Shown in pieces: positions 11,039 through 24,700 of a DNA stretch of 64,000 nt. This stretch comes from Pohlia nutans (taxonomy: Eukaryota; Streptophyta; Bryopsida; Bryales; Mniaceae), in the NCBI GenBank assembly GCA_022496805.1, contig CM040085.1, forward strand, positions 36,237,811-36,301,810. Reading direction: 5' to 3'. Within the stretch, counting starts at the first letter, position 1. Each line of letters opens with the position of its first letter. Both the position numbers and the translations under genes were made by a program. The notes beneath the pieces were generated by a model that worked only from the letters and a program-made list of their open reading frames with translations, was not told the origin of the DNA and did no database searches.

Positions 11039-13736
11039 GTCTGATGTTTCACGAAATGCAATTACTATGATCAAAATAATAAGGAGCTTCAAGAGATCTC
11101 GCTACTACTCCCTCTTGAAATTCTCTTCCGTCTTTCTTATCAGCCGGCAGCTCTTCTCCTCCATAAGCAAGTAAGGCAGCCGTGGAGAACTCGTAAAACA
11201 GGAACACAAAAATCAAGAAGCCGATCAAACGATAGCCGCACTCCGATTTTTTTCAAGAAACGGCAAAATCTCGTGGCCGTTAACTGCACAATGTAGTCCT
11301 CCAATTGCTCAACCAATTCGTTCACACGCTCGAGGTGCAAACATCATATCCGCGTGTACAAACGAGTCCAGCGCCTCTTTCAATGCCGAAAAGTGATCGC
11401 ACGGCGCCACGAGAGTGTTAGGAAAACGACACAGGCAATGCGGGACGCCGAGCTGCAAGAGGCCGATTCTCGGAATTCTTGCAAATGGCAGAGGCAGAGT
11501 ACGAAGAAAACCTAAACTGTGATCGCAATCGCAATTTGTACTGAATTTTTTTGCAATCAACGAGGTGATGTAATGCGATCGCTCGTGCGCGTGAGTAAAA
11601 CAATCTAGTTGATGTAATGCGGAGGTTGAGTGATGAGGTAGCTGTTGTAACGAGCGGCGTTTGTCCAACGGTAGGATATGGTGGACAACGGTCGGATGCC
11701 AGCAACGAGGCGGCTATAGTTGGGGTCCAAAGCAAGGCAGCCGGCTACAGCGGACGACGACAAGCCAGCATCTCCAGGGCCAGGCAGATTCTGCGTCGAA
11801 TCTGTCCTGCCAGTCAGCTGGCTCACAGAAAAAGGTGAATTCTGAATCACGTTCTCAGGCAGTGTTCCCAGGCAGTGTTCACCGGGAGTGTTCCCATGCA
11901 GTGTTCCCAGGCAGTGTTCGGATTCTTGGCAAATTTTCATTACCATCCCAGTCCACCTGTTTTTTCCAGCCCTTTTGTAAGGGATTAAGCATCCACCTGA
12001 GTGCACAACGCAGAATTACAGCGTGAGTGGCAGGAGCATGAGTGAGGTTGTGCAAGAGAGCGGGATGTATAATTTGTCGTTAAGTCCAATGGGTGTATTG
12101 TGAAGTTGTCTCCGAGATTTGCGGTTTAGGGTTTGCAACGAGAGTACAATTCCGTTACGTTTCTTACCCTTTAGTGCCCAGGGTATTGTAGCTGAACGCC
12201 CTGGATTTCAGTGGGTTTTTCACCGTAATTGATACTATCAGAAATAGAATGGATTAACTTGGAAAGTAACTATACAATTGTATTTTCAACTAGAGTGAAG
12301 ACATTTTGCCAAAATTAAAGAATCATCGTATTGTTGGATTGGAAGATTATAGTATGTCTTTGAAATGTATAATGCACACTCAAAAATGAGATTTTGAAGG
12401 GTGTGTGACTTCAGAATTAAATAGAATTTGGGTTAAATTTTCAAAAATAAAAGTAGAGATGTTCAGCAATGACCTATGTCAAACCCTCTCCGTAACAATC
12501 TTTCATGTCAAGAACAGACTCACACATAATTATCGTGAATCTTATGAGATGAGAGTGACTTATCCATATATAGCTTAGGACAAAAATATATACGTATAAA
12601 TATGAAAGGAGTTGGAACTTTGATCAAGATTGGAATACATACACTAATGGAACATGAACAAGAGAACACATTGGTCTTACAATAGGCCTCAAGTTTGGAA
12701 TAAATAATGTGTGTAAATTGGTTGGAGCCTAAGATACCAATTACAACGTGTTTTGAATCAAACAAAAGGAGTCAATTCACTTGCAAATTTTCATTACATA
12801 TATAAATTAAAGCTCAAAGAATGCACATGCTATTTCTGCATAAATAGTCGTCTAAATTGGGTGCTCTATTTTGCAAATCACTTCTAATCTAAATTTGTAA
12901 AGCATAGCACTCATTTCGGGACCTAATTGTGCTAAAAAATAATTATCAGAAAAATTTGCAAAAAAAATATTGTTTTTGTCTTTGTTGAAATGTAAAAAGT
13001 ATTGCAATAAAACATGAATATTTATAAAAAATCATAACAAAAATTTGAATTTCATTCATTTTTATGAAAAAGCCTCAAAAATGGGACACAAACCGAAAGA
13101 AAAGGTGCGTTAGGGATGTTGCAACATGGGGGATATGCGAGGGCTAACTCAGCGGAAGGTAAGAAGAAAAGAAGTACAACAAAGATTTTTAATTTTTAAT
13201 TCTTTTTCTTTTTCTTTTTCATACATCCTAAAGGGTGGAGGATGCACGACCACAAGGCCAAGGCCTTGCTCTGGCTTGGCCAGGGCCATCAAAGAAGATG
13301 TGTTCATCAAAGCTAAAATGAAAACACCAAGTCCATCAAAGCTAAAATACTTCCAAAAATCAAGCATAATATGGTTGATCAGGCACTTAGGGATTAAGAT
13401 ACATGCACTTATAATCATTCATGACACAAAAGTAATCCCTCGCAATTAGACATGGGCAAAAACAACACTATAACTTTACACAAGATATATGCGATTGGAA
13501 TATAAGAGCCTATGAGAGTCTAGGATCGATTTTGGATACATATGTATGCAATATTTTGAAAGTTCATACACGGTGTCCAAATAATGCATGCTAAAGTGTA
13601 TTAGAGTACTATTTTACTTGTGAATAAATTCCAATAAGATTAATGTTTTGTAATAGTAGTAACTGCACTTAGATGTTATTACTAATGATTATAGATGCAC
13701 ATACTTTAGCTAAATGAAACATTCTAAAATCATGTA
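11039..13736. other. 5' flank of the coiled-coil gene, then AT-rich intergenic DNA
   Basis: 11039-12030 is GC-richer and probably holds the promoter and leader of the minus-strand gene. It includes a short direct-repeat cluster at about 11860-11925 built on 'cagtgttccc'. Several overlapping frames on both strands there are mutually exclusive and none has a domain. 12030-13736 is AT-rich with no supportable gene; the frames at 13126-13449 and 13149-13418 mirror each other. Confidence 0.4.
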
Positions 13737-14677
13737 CAGTCAGGTCTAATATGCTTACGAATTCCCCTCTGCAAGGAAAAAAATTCAGAAACTTTGAACA
13801 ATGCATGTGTACTCAAAAATGATCCGATTTGGAAACCGTAAAGTGCGTTGCAATCACATTGAAGTGTACTACTATATCATTACAAATTTACACATGCATT
13901 AGTGAAAATCATACAACAAGTTAAAAATATTATATACACTATCTACCATTGAGTGCTCTCACCCTTTGCTTTAATTATAGTGTCCATTTTCGCAAGTATA
14001 TTTGAAATGAGTGTTTGAAATTGGTTTTGAGATACTAGAGCTCATACTTATTGAATGATTTGTATCATTTCATCTTTGTCCTTCATAATCTTTTTGATTC
14101 CATGGGCTTGTCTCCAATCATCAGGGTATCTACTACGATGTATTGGAGCACCATCCTCCATCAATGTGAGTTGAATAGGTCTATCATGCATAAAATAGAA
14201 GCCGATCAATGTATTTTCATAAATAAGTTCCACAAAATCAACTACTGATTGTTTAGTTGGAGGAATGATGACAAGTGGACTTTTGTCAAAACCCGTGAAA
14301 GTCCCTACACCATTACAAAAGAAGAAATTTCAAAGGAGACAAATGAAATGATACAAACCATCCAACAAATATAGGCTCAAGTATCTCAAAAACAATTTCA
14401 AACACTCATTTCAAATCTGCTTGCTAAATGGACACTATAATTGAAGCAAAGGGTGAGAGCACTCAATGGTAGATAGTGTATATAATATTTTAACTTTTTG
14501 TATGATTTTCACTAATGCATGTGTAAATTTGTAATGATATTGTAGTACACTCCAATGTGATTGCAACGCACTTTACGGTTTCCAAATCGGATCATTTTTG
14601 AGTACACATGCATTGTTCACAGTTTCTGAATTTTTTTCCTTGCAGAGGGGAATTCGTAAGCATATTGGACCTGACTG
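13737..14677. mobile_element. Tc1/mariner-derived foldback element with ~300-bp inverted arms
   Basis: Flanked by TA (13735-13736 and 14678-14679). The termini start CAGTCAGGTC, typical of Tc1/mariner ends. The arms (about 13737-14035 and 14370-14677) are near-perfect inverted copies separated by about 330 bases that hold a transposase fragment. Both arms encode the same transposase C-terminal piece in opposite directions, so the element appears to be an inverted duplication of a transposon's 3' end. Confidence 0.75.
14048..14302 (-). pseudogene. Tc1/mariner transposase fragment
   Basis: The translated frame carries the family hallmark around the second catalytic aspartate (LMEDGAPIHRS) followed by W-R-x-x-H-G-I. 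Upstream it has the typical SPLVIIPP and FVELIYENTL pieces. The stretch that should follow (the SPDLNPIENVW block with the third acidic residue) is missing: the frame jumps from GIKK to IMKDK, suggesting an internal deletion. The frame stops soon after, though the C-terminal part can still be read in the adjoining arm (FQTLISN...IIKAKG). It is certainly inactive. Confidence 0.75.
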
Positions 14678-15980
14678 TACAATGAGTGCATATTTATTTT
14701 GAAAATAGAGTTAACCGAAAAGAGTGTCTCAAAGTGGAAACTCACCTCATACTCACCTTCAACTCGTTTTCAATTCAAAAAAACGGCAAAACTAGTCTAT
14801 GGTGAGTTAAGGAATAATCTAAAGCAAGACCCTGCGCCACCACGCAACGTGGAACTCGTGACCTCCCCAATGCTAGAGAAGAGTTCCCATCCGCTCCCCC
14901 AAGCCAAGAGCCCCGACCATGGGGACTATTTACAAAAAAAAAAGTGTTTTAATTTTTATAACTGGCATCCAAATAATGAGTTTACTAATAGTGAGTTGAA
15001 ACATTCTTTGATTTACTAATAGTGTCATCCAAATTTTTGACTATTAGAAATTGGACTAAGTAGCGCTTCACCAAAAATTCTGTGACTGTCCATTGCATGA
15101 GTTCATTACCTTGAATCGAAGAGGACCAGGTAATGAAGCTCTGAACTGAGTGTTTGGAAATTAATAAAATTTGTATTGAGGTAAATCTGAAGGCCTAAAA
15201 TTTTGCTAGACCACACTTTTTACAATGTAGCAACACTATAGAGAAACTGCCAATAAAATAATTCACTCTCCAACCCTCTTCACTCTCAAAATTTGTTACA
15301 AAAATGGACTTGCATTTGAGATTTTGGTAACCAAACTAAAAGTTATTCCAATTAGAAGTTTTTTGAGTCCTTTGAGGGACAATTTTGCAAGTAAGACATA
15401 GAAGTGGATGTGTTTAAAAAGTTTATTTATTTTTAAATCGGTAGAATGTTTGTCAAAGATTGTAGAGAGTACTATGAGCTAGGGTAATCTCCATCTCCAC
15501 TCTTGCATGGTGCTAAAGTAAATTGTAGTGGTTTAGAAAGGATGAAGCTAGTGTTGGAGCATCATTCCCACACCTTTAACCTCGTAAAATATTCGGTTGC
15601 ACTTCTTGATATTGGTTAGAAGATGTCCCATCTCATAAATTAGACATGCCCAATATACCACATAACACTCAATTTTGACTTCACGTACTATTTGAAGCCT
15701 ACATTCTAAAACACAAATGTACATCCCAAGTACTGTACATGAGGTCAAATTTTTTAAATGGGTGTTAAGAAATATGTCTACCTTACTATCCTACTACTAG
15801 TGTGCATTCACAGTATAATTAGCCACAACTGTAATCATTGTTCAAATTTTACTAATTTAATTCACACCAAAATTACCCTTCTATCTAATTTCATCTCATT
15901 TTTTTTTACATAACATGTCTTGATGTGAAATTTATTCTTCTCAATTATTATTTTCCCAAAATTCCAATTTTAAGCATAAG
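14678..15980. other. Intergenic with one GC-rich patch
   Basis: AT-rich except for about 14820-14930, which is GC-rich. On the minus strand that patch contains 'ggtcacgagttcc', vaguely like a tRNA-type B box. No paired A box at the right spacing was recognised, so no SINE is called. Confidence 0.3.
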
Positions 15981-16170
15981 TTAACCCTTTGATGCACTTG
16001 TGTCCATATAATGGACGACGAACAAATTGCAACCTTTCTCAATACTACATCCTGTACAATTTTTCATCCATCCAAAATTTGGCCTACCACATTGATTTTT
16101 TGAGATGTCACAGCCAATTAGAAAGTGACACATGGCAAATTCATAAAATTTTGAATTAATTTTTACCATA
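15981..16170 (+). mobile_element. Family A MITE copy 3, truncated
   Basis: Starts TTAA-CCCTTTGATGCAC and matches the first ~100 bases of the copy at 1350-1899, including 'ccatataatggacgac' and 'tgtacaatttttcatccatc'. Similarity fades after about 16090 and no right terminus was found, so the right border is approximate. Confidence 0.5.
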
Positions 16171-16759
16171 ACTCCTATCAACATATGATAAATGTATTTA
16201 ATTCTTTTGAATTATAGACATATTCATTGTTAACCTTGCAAATCTTGTTAATAAACGTATAAATCATTCAATCTTGATTGACAAACATAAAAAGCATATG
16301 AAAGACAACATCTAATATTTTGTATATAATATCTATAAATGTATATAAATTATTTTTTAAGATTGATTGGATTTTTTATTCTTGATTTTCTATTTATTTT
16401 TCCTCTTTACTATAAAATTTTATTTGAATTTTGGCCATCTTCATTGTCATTCATTGTTATATATTACGCAATTGAAGATGTAATGAATTCCACCTTAGTC
16501 CACAAATATATAGAAAATAAAATCTGGAAAAATTAATATTCAAAGTTTAATATTTAAAACGTACCAATTTTTAGGATTCATTATTTAATTGTTTTAATTA
16601 TTTTAATTATTTTTCCTTAATGGGACATAGATGTTAAATGTCATTATTTTTGCTTGAATTTATTTTTTACTATAATTATCTATGATTGTCTTCATATAGC
16701 TATAGCACTCATTCAACTACTGCAGAATATCATGATTGAGTTAAAGAATGTTTCATTCA

Positions 16760-18010
16760 ATGCAGGTGGACAAGGATTGCCCTCAACTTCAGAAGTTGTA
16801 CATCATTGTAAAAAGGGACATTCATTTGGGACCTATTCTTTCCAAGACTAATAAAGAATTTGACCCTAAAAAAGGTTGAAGTCATTTTTAATTTGAGACA
16901 TGGACAAATGTAAAAATAATACAAAGCATGTTGGGTTATATTGATTGGTATCGTGATAGAGTGAAAGATTTTACTACTACCGCTATTGTTTTGACTAACT
17001 TCATCAGAAAAGCGTCAAATTTGAATAGACCGTTGAGAGTCAAGAGAGCTTTGACAAACTCAAGCATCAAGTAACGGCATACCCAGTAATGCAACCACTT
17101 AATTGGAACCAATCGTTCCACTTGTATTGCAATGCCTCCATTGTTGTTGTGGGGCCAATCTGCAATCGATGGAGGTAAGTCATACAACGATTACTTCATT
17201 GTATTTGTTAGCAAGCAGGTATCATCAACGGAGTATAATTATACTACCACTAAATGAAAGTGTATGGCTATGGTCTTTGGAGTAATTTTTTTTTCCACCA
17301 CTTGTTGATAAACAAGGTGATGTTATTTATGGATTATATGGCAACCTAATATGTCGTTAACAAATTTTAACTCAATGAAGTGTAATTATATTATCATCAA
17401 AAGAAAATGTTTGACCATAATCTTTGGATTAAAAAAAATTCCTCATTACTTGTTGATCAACAATGCGGTGTTTATTATTAATCATATGAAGATCTAATAT
17501 GTTGTTCACAAATATGAACTCAATTCTTGATTATTTCGTTAGGTGCTTATTCTCTTAGAGTTTGACTACACAATTTCGTATAACTCTGGTAAGGTGCATT
17601 GTCGAGCTTACCATTTATGTTGATTGCCAAGTCTAAACAAAGTTAACGATGACTCGCGATGACTTCCCAGATGCTATATTGTTTGTAGTGAAGAGCGTGT
17701 CGTCGTGGTACGCACATCAAGTTATTGAATACTCAGCATTTTCTGGGCGGTAAGGACAAAAACTAGAGGAAGGAGATTCAAGTTAATAATACTCACTTTG
17801 TTTTGATTTTTGACAAGTTGTTTCGTTGGGGAGTTGATGGTATATTTTGCAGATGCGTAGACTACATTGAGGTATCATTTATTTTAGAGACATGCCATGT
17901 TAGTGCTTGTGAAGGTCATTTTTTGGCCCAGTTGACTGCTGAGAAGGCGATTCGTGCGGGATAATGCTCTTCGTTGATGCCAAAGTTCATGTAAAGATCT
18001 GCAATGATTG
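16760..18010 (+). pseudogene. Ty3/Gypsy pol remnant (RT, RNase H, integrase zinc finger)
   Basis: Read in shifting frames, successive pieces of a Gypsy polyprotein appear in the correct order. They are a reverse transcriptase tail (DPKKVEVIFNL, then GYIDWYRDRVKDF), an RT/RNase H linker (SFDKLKHQV...FHLYCNAS), RNase H (VSKQVSSTEYNYTTT), the GKVHCRAYHL motif and the integrase zinc-binding region (HVSACEGHFLAQLTAEKAIRAG). Numerous stops and frameshifts make it dead. The RNase H block is repeated in degraded form at about 17375-17530. The remnant is interrupted at 18011 by a family B element and resumes at 18613. Confidence 0.75.
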
Positions 18011-18612
18011 GTAACCCCTAAAGGACCGGGGGAGGGGGGGGGGGGGGGGGGTTTGTTGAACTTAGCTCTTGTTTTTTTGACTAGCTCTTGTAGCAAGCTC
18101 AATTCCTCATTGGTGTGGGGTAATTTTGACGATCGGCACTGTTGAATTTAAAGAAGACTTACGTAGCTTTTTTATGAAAAAAGGATCAACAAAATTGCAC
18201 AATTTTTGAAAAAATGCCACCGTTGAGAAAATTGATGGAACTTGTTCGGGGTATTTTGTACACATGATGAAATCGGATTGTTCAAAAGTGCTCCAAAAAT
18301 TCTGAAATTTTTATTGTGAGTAGAGATCATCATTCTAAACATGTGATAAAAATTTCAAGTAAGTTAGAGATGTGAGGAGGAAGATATGAGGGTCTGAAGT
18401 GACACCTAAATACCCTCCTTGCAACTTAAAAAAATCATCAAAAATCGCTCACTTGATGAATTTTTGATCAAGAAGTACCTATAGATTTAGCTCTCAAAAA
18501 GAGCTAGGGTCTCCTTGTTGCTCATCCTATAATTCAAAGCCCAAGAACCCGAATTTTCTCACTTTCTAGTTCCAGAAGCCGCGTGGGGGCCTTACGGTCC
18601 TTTAGGGGTTAA
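18011..18612 (+). mobile_element. MITE-like element, family B copy 1 (TTAA type), inserted in the Gypsy remnant
   Basis: Left boundary GTAA (one base off TTAA) followed by CCCCTAAAGGACCG. Right end CGGTCCTTTAGGGG followed by TTAA at 18609-18612. It is 602 bp and includes a run of about 20 G near 18030-18050. A full-length inverted copy lies at 27958-28538. Gypsy integrase coding is recognisable on both sides, which fixes the borders and shows it arrived by insertion. Confidence 0.75.
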
Positions 18613-18790
18613 AGGTATGTGTAAAACGATCTCCATATGGATTTGCTCTTACATCTTTCTTTGCCATTAGTATCTTTAGATAAGTAGGGAATCGACTATA
18701 TTGGTTCGATTTCTTCAATTTATTTAAGACGGAACAAGTATATTATTGTGATCACGTAATATTTAACAAAGTGAGTAGAGATCAACGTAG
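18613..18790 (+). pseudogene. Ty3/Gypsy integrase core remnant, continuation
   Basis: After the inserted element the frame again shows Gypsy integrase core: GIDYIGSI, then NKYIIVIT, a stop, then YLTK and VE. This is the region around the first catalytic aspartate. Stops and small shifts are present. It is the continuation of the remnant ending at 18010. Confidence 0.65.
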
Positions 18791-21700
18791 TGAAGATAAA
18801 ACAGACTTACAAATCGCAATCTTCTTGTACTGTACATACAAAAATGTCACTTCACATTTTGACTTTTCAAAAATCTTAATCAATGATTGTGACACATAGC
18901 TTCTAAATAAGACAAATGCAGTTTTGACTGAAGTATTTTAAATCATTCATTGACAAACCACTCTATATTATTCTTAGAATAACGAAATAAATCATACTTT
19001 GTTTTGTATTTTGCAATTTTTTTTGTAAATAACAAAAGCAACTAGAACACCAAATTATCATCAAAGGTTAAAGTTTTCTTGGTGAGTACTTAAAAACCGG
19101 CTTGCTGTCCATTTAATTCTTTTGGAGCTTAGGATGACGGGGGCATGCCCTTGTAGTTTAGAAGTGAGCATTGCACTATTTGTAAGTTATAAAGGGTGAG
19201 CGTAAACGTTATTCATTAAGCTAGTGTTTAGGCAAGAAACATTTTAGAAAAAGAAACCGAAAATATAAGTTTAGATCGCTTTTTTTTTTATTGTTTATTT
19301 ATTTCTTGAGTTTTTTGTTTTTAGATGCTCCGTCAAGGGCAGATATAAAATCTATATTCTACCTCTCTCTTAGTCCAAACTCGCTCCATCTGGGGATGAA
19401 AGATGGTTCTATTAATTTTTTATCTACAAGTCCAAGTTAATTCCAATTTGAAGCTAACCAATCATTCTGTAAAGTTGTTTTACTGTAATGCACTTTAATT
19501 ACGTCTTTGTCCATGTGGCAAGAGTTATGATTTTGTTATGATTTTGAGAAAACCAACCCACAATGGTTGTCATAAGTAAGCTTTTAAGCCGCACATGGTG
19601 CTCAAAATATATATTTTTGAATTTTTACTGAATATTAATATGTTTTTAATATTAATATAAATAAATAGGGTGTATAGTAAAAAATTAATGGGAAAAACAA
19701 TTAAGGAGTCTAATTATTTATTTTTTACCTATTTTTATTTCATTTTGTAAAACTGTGAAGTTATAATAAAAAAATTAGCTAGTTTAGTAGATTTTTATGT
19801 AAAAAAACAATAATTATGCAATTGTGATGTAGATACTTTAAAATGTGGCTAAGCTTAATCTATTTGGAGTCCTAAATAGAGATAATGTCATCTTTAGTGA
19901 CATTGTAATATGAATTAAGAGATTAGATGAAGTTAGTGACTAATTACCATTTTAACTAGTTGTTAATTAAGTTAATGAATGTTGGAAGAAGTAAAATCTC
20001 TCATAAGATTTTCAAAAAACTTTTGAATCTTTAAAGACTGTCAAAAAAGTTGTAGTGTTTTCACATAACTATGGAGGGGTAAATGTAAATATCATAAATT
20101 TGTACATAGATTTTGTAAGTTCCTTGAAAAGTAACATATAGGACTAAATTGACTACAAAATTTATACAAAGATCATAAAGTTCATTCGGTTGGCCAAATT
20201 TGAGAATAATCTGAGTTACGGAAAATTTCTTTTTAAATGTGATTACCTTACTTTAAATTTCACAAAAAATTGCACAAGACAAACCGAGAATCCGATTTGA
20301 GGTTTATAAAAGAACATTTCTTTCTACAAGAAGCCTTAGGAATTTGATGATGAAATTAATTGAAGTAAAAGATGCTTTTAATCTTTTACAAATCGATGGT
20401 AAATTCTGTAGTAACGATGGGCCAAAACGGGATGAAATTGAAGATATTTTGCTAGTGTAAGTATAAACAGGATTGCATCACAAAAAGAAATTGTGTTTCG
20501 AAATCATTAATGAAATTTGTTTGCTAATGTGATATATATTTAAACAGTTAAAAATATGTTTTAACAGTAAAATTAGGTTTTTGAATTAATTGTGTTTTTC
20601 TCTGTTGACTTTTGAAGGTCCTTGTATTAATTAAAAGAAATTCTTTAGCTTAAAATGTATAAAAATCTAAAATATCATAATAGTGAGCGATAATTGCAAG
20701 TTTAAAGAAACAAATTGATTATATGAAAACAAATAGATTCATTCATGTTATAAAAAATTGCATCTTTATTGATACAAAGAGGTTACTAAATTTAATGATT
20801 TGTTATAAATTAATACTTTTGAAAGTTTTAAATTAAAAATTATTTTTTATAATTTATTCAAAACATCTAATTTATTGATTTTGAAAATACATATAATTTG
20901 TGGAGAACTCTTCAATAATTATAAGCACTTTAATACAACATATGTAAGATATATTTTAAATTAATATGGAAAATATGATAATGTATATTAAAGTAAAGAT
21001 TAAAAAATATCCATTTTTCAATAATCCTAATTTATTAAAAAAATATAATTGTATATAAGTAAACAACCTACTAGTTCTAAACATTAATATCTATTTATTT
21101 TGTGTGGCCTCGAAGGTTTGTGGTGGCACAAGACTAGGGCTTATGGTTATATTGAATTAAGACTTATGATTGCACTAATATGAGTTTGTCATCGCATTTT
21201 ATTAGATTCTTTTATTGTAAGAACTTTTACATTGTGCTTCGTGACGCTTTAGTACGATAACATATTGCTCAAAACTTAAATTTAAAAACTTTTTGATAAT
21301 TTTAAAGAACTTTTTATTCATTTATCCTAGTTTAGTAACTTACTTCGGATTCAAAATGAAAAAATCAATAAAGAATTTCTACCTATTTACTAATAATAAT
21401 ATATGAATATTTCAACAATGCAAGTTAAATAATAATATCGTGAGTAAATTATTATGAGCAAATTCTAGGTTAATAGTAAAAAATAGTGGTAGAATTTTGA
21501 AAAAAGGAAATTGTCCTTTGTAAGACAAAGAATCACTCATTAGTTCATAACGAGTTCTATGTAATGCGCGATATGCACTCAAATTTATTAATGGTTTTTT
21601 TTACAATTTTTTATAATAGATTTATTCATGATTTGGAGATAGGATTATGTCAAATCAAAGTTTCTTACTATGTACTGGAAATGTTAAATATAAAAAAATT

Positions 21701-24700
21701 CTATGAATTTTAATGTGATTTAGATTAACATATTATGATTAGTAGTGTTTAATAAGTTTTAGCAACGATCGTGTTTGTGAACATGATTCAATAATCGGTT
21801 GGCTACTTGGAGTTGCCATTTAGGAGATATGACAAGCGAAATAATGGCCATCTATTTATAATCTAATTAATACATTTAATATGAAAATGACACTTAAGGA
21901 CCATTCGAGTAGATTGATTTGATTGTAAGACCTCATCTGACTTTATCAAAATGAACTTTTTCCTTCCTAACCAAACCTCTTATCTCTTATTATTTTATTA
22001 TTCATTTCTTCTTCTTCCTTTCTCTCTTTTTAGCTCTCTCTTGCTACCTTATTATTGCTCACCTACAGTGGAGTGATCTAAGCGCTTTGTGAAGTGCTAA
22101 CTTTGAATGCTAAGTTTGCTAAGTGTGAGGGTCCAATTCAACAAAACATAAAATTATTATTTTAAAAAATATTTTTTAAAGATTTTTTAAATCTATTTAT
22201 CCAAATTAGTAGCTTATTAAAAAATAAAATTGGCAAAACAAATAACGAATTTCTATCTATTTAATAATCATGACATCTTTGAAGATCAATTACATAAATA
22301 ATGTCGTTAACACAACGTTTTTGGTTAGATTGTAATTAATTGAAAAGAAATAGCTAATAGAAATCGCTAGTAAAAACATAGATGATAAAACAATTGATAA
22401 AAACGAAGGATAAAAATAACCAGAAATCATAGTAAATAAATGAACTAGTTAAGTTAACTGAAAATACCAAATAGTACAATTAAGGTGTTTTACAATTTTA
22501 TAACAAAAATTATTATTAATAGTGTAAGTTTGATGTGGCATTTAGAAATTTACATTCTTACCTCTTATTTTACTTTCTTCTCCCCTTCTTTACTTAAATA
22601 GAAGAGAAATTTACAATTTGTGTAAATCCTCAAAATTCACTGAAAATCCTTAAAAATTATAGGAGACTTCTAAAAAATCTACAGATTCGGCCTATAAAAT
22701 TCGAACAGTATACACAATTGTTGTCTCAGTAAAGAAAACTCAAAAATTTCTAAATATCAAACAAATGATGTTAATTAACTACAAAAATTATATAAGGACC
22801 TTAGAATACCTTGAATGTGATAGAGAATTTGGGATCATTCAAAATTAGAAAACTCTCTTGGTTTAAAGGACAAACTTATCATAGATTTCGCAGAGAAATG
22901 AAAAATTTACCACACTAGCGTGCAAAGCAAACCGAGAGGCCACTTAGAGGTTTAGAACATTTGGTTTGTACTTTTAAAAAAACCCTTAAAAATCAATGAT
23001 GAAGTCAAATTAAACAAATTTTACAATTACAAACTAATAGTAATTTCTGTCACAAGTAAAAGATCAAGACGGAAAGAAATTAAGTAAGAAGATTATCTTA
23101 AATTCTTTTCGTCTTTTGGTAAACAAGTTATTTAAAGCAAATTTGAATTTTTAAAGCTATTGTTAGAATCCGTTTGTCAATCCGAGCTATTTTTTAAAAG
23201 TTGCTAGTTCGCCCACCAGTAAATTCGAGACTTTTTAGGAATTTCATTTTTTTCAATAAGGATGTACAAAATAATGTAACTTAAGATATTTCTTAAATCT
23301 TGCAAACACGCGACAATCCTTTTGTAGCGCAGCTTTCAAAGTCCACCATTTTAGAAAATAATTGTTGTGTTTTGATGCTTTTTATCTTGAAGATAGCGCG
23401 AGATAACAGTGGGTTTAGGGTTTAGTTCGTAAGTGAACCCATTTGGTTTGAATTCATGACATTTTGTCATTTCTTTAGACTCATTTAGTGTTATGTTTTG
23501 TGATGCCCCTCTTTTGCAAATGATCAAATTGGCTGATTTTTGCTTTACATCAACTCATTCATTGCTATGACCAAATATTACATTCAATTCTCGCATTTCA
23601 TAGGCGTTCATTTCTTAGTTTATTTATCACTCCACCCCTCGGCCCAATATTATAATGTGTCGACCGGTCGCACGGTCAAAGTCCTCATGCTTGTGTTTTT
23701 TTTTTTCACATTATGATAAAATATGCTTTGTTATTTTTCTAAAAGGTTAAAATATGCTGAAATTGGATTTACTATGCAAAGATAACATATCCAAATGAAG
23801 TTTCGGTTGTTTTTTAAATCAAAATTAATATTTTTAAATTTATCTCTTGATTGTAACATGCAATCTTTTGCTATGTAAAATAACAAACTTCACTACGCTC
23901 TTCTACTTTTATAAGAGTTTCATTAATACAAAATTCGTTCGATTTGGATATATGGTTCAAAAATTATAGACAGATGAATTTATCATGGCGTCAAATGAGA
24001 AACTGCTGTATGGATGAAAACTAATTTTGAACATTAATTGAGGGGAGAGAGAAGAGAAATATCGTGATCATTAACACGGAACTAATATCTTCTACTAATT
24101 TGATAACAAAAACACTTTACTAACCACTAATTTAAACATTAATTTAGAATCGAAAATAAAATTAAACATTAAATTTGTATCACTAATGTAAGCATGAAAA
24201 AGAGTTAAATTCGAATTGGACCTTCTAAAATGTAGATTAAAATAGAAAGATAGTAGTTAAAAGTAGTGTAAATGATGTATTCAACCGCGTATAAAAAGTA
24301 AAGAGTTAGTATCAATTGAATAGTACTATTGTGATCTAAATGTCGTGTTTTGAAAAAGAATTGAGCTCGTTTTATATACTAAAAATTCTAGTTTTTACTA
24401 ATTGTGTAAAATGCTAATTTACCTTGTTTGATTTATCCCTATTTACTTTAATTTGATTTTACTAAATCTACATGCATTTTTGTTTTGGAACAAACATATT
24501 TATTGACTTCATGCACATTTGTCATTTTTGCAAAGTCAATGAATAAAATTTAATTTACTTTTTACTTCTACCCTAAAAGTTACTTTTATTCCTAATTTGA
24601 TACATTTATTTTGTCATGTATCAAAAATATAATTGATTCCTATCTTTGACTTCATGCATTCTTGTTATGTTGCAAAATCAATGAAAAAAAAATCTAAATA

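Noticed and set aside
14820..14930. tRNA-derived SINE
   Set aside because: A B-box-like word is present on the minus strand but no A box at the right distance and no target duplication or tail were found.
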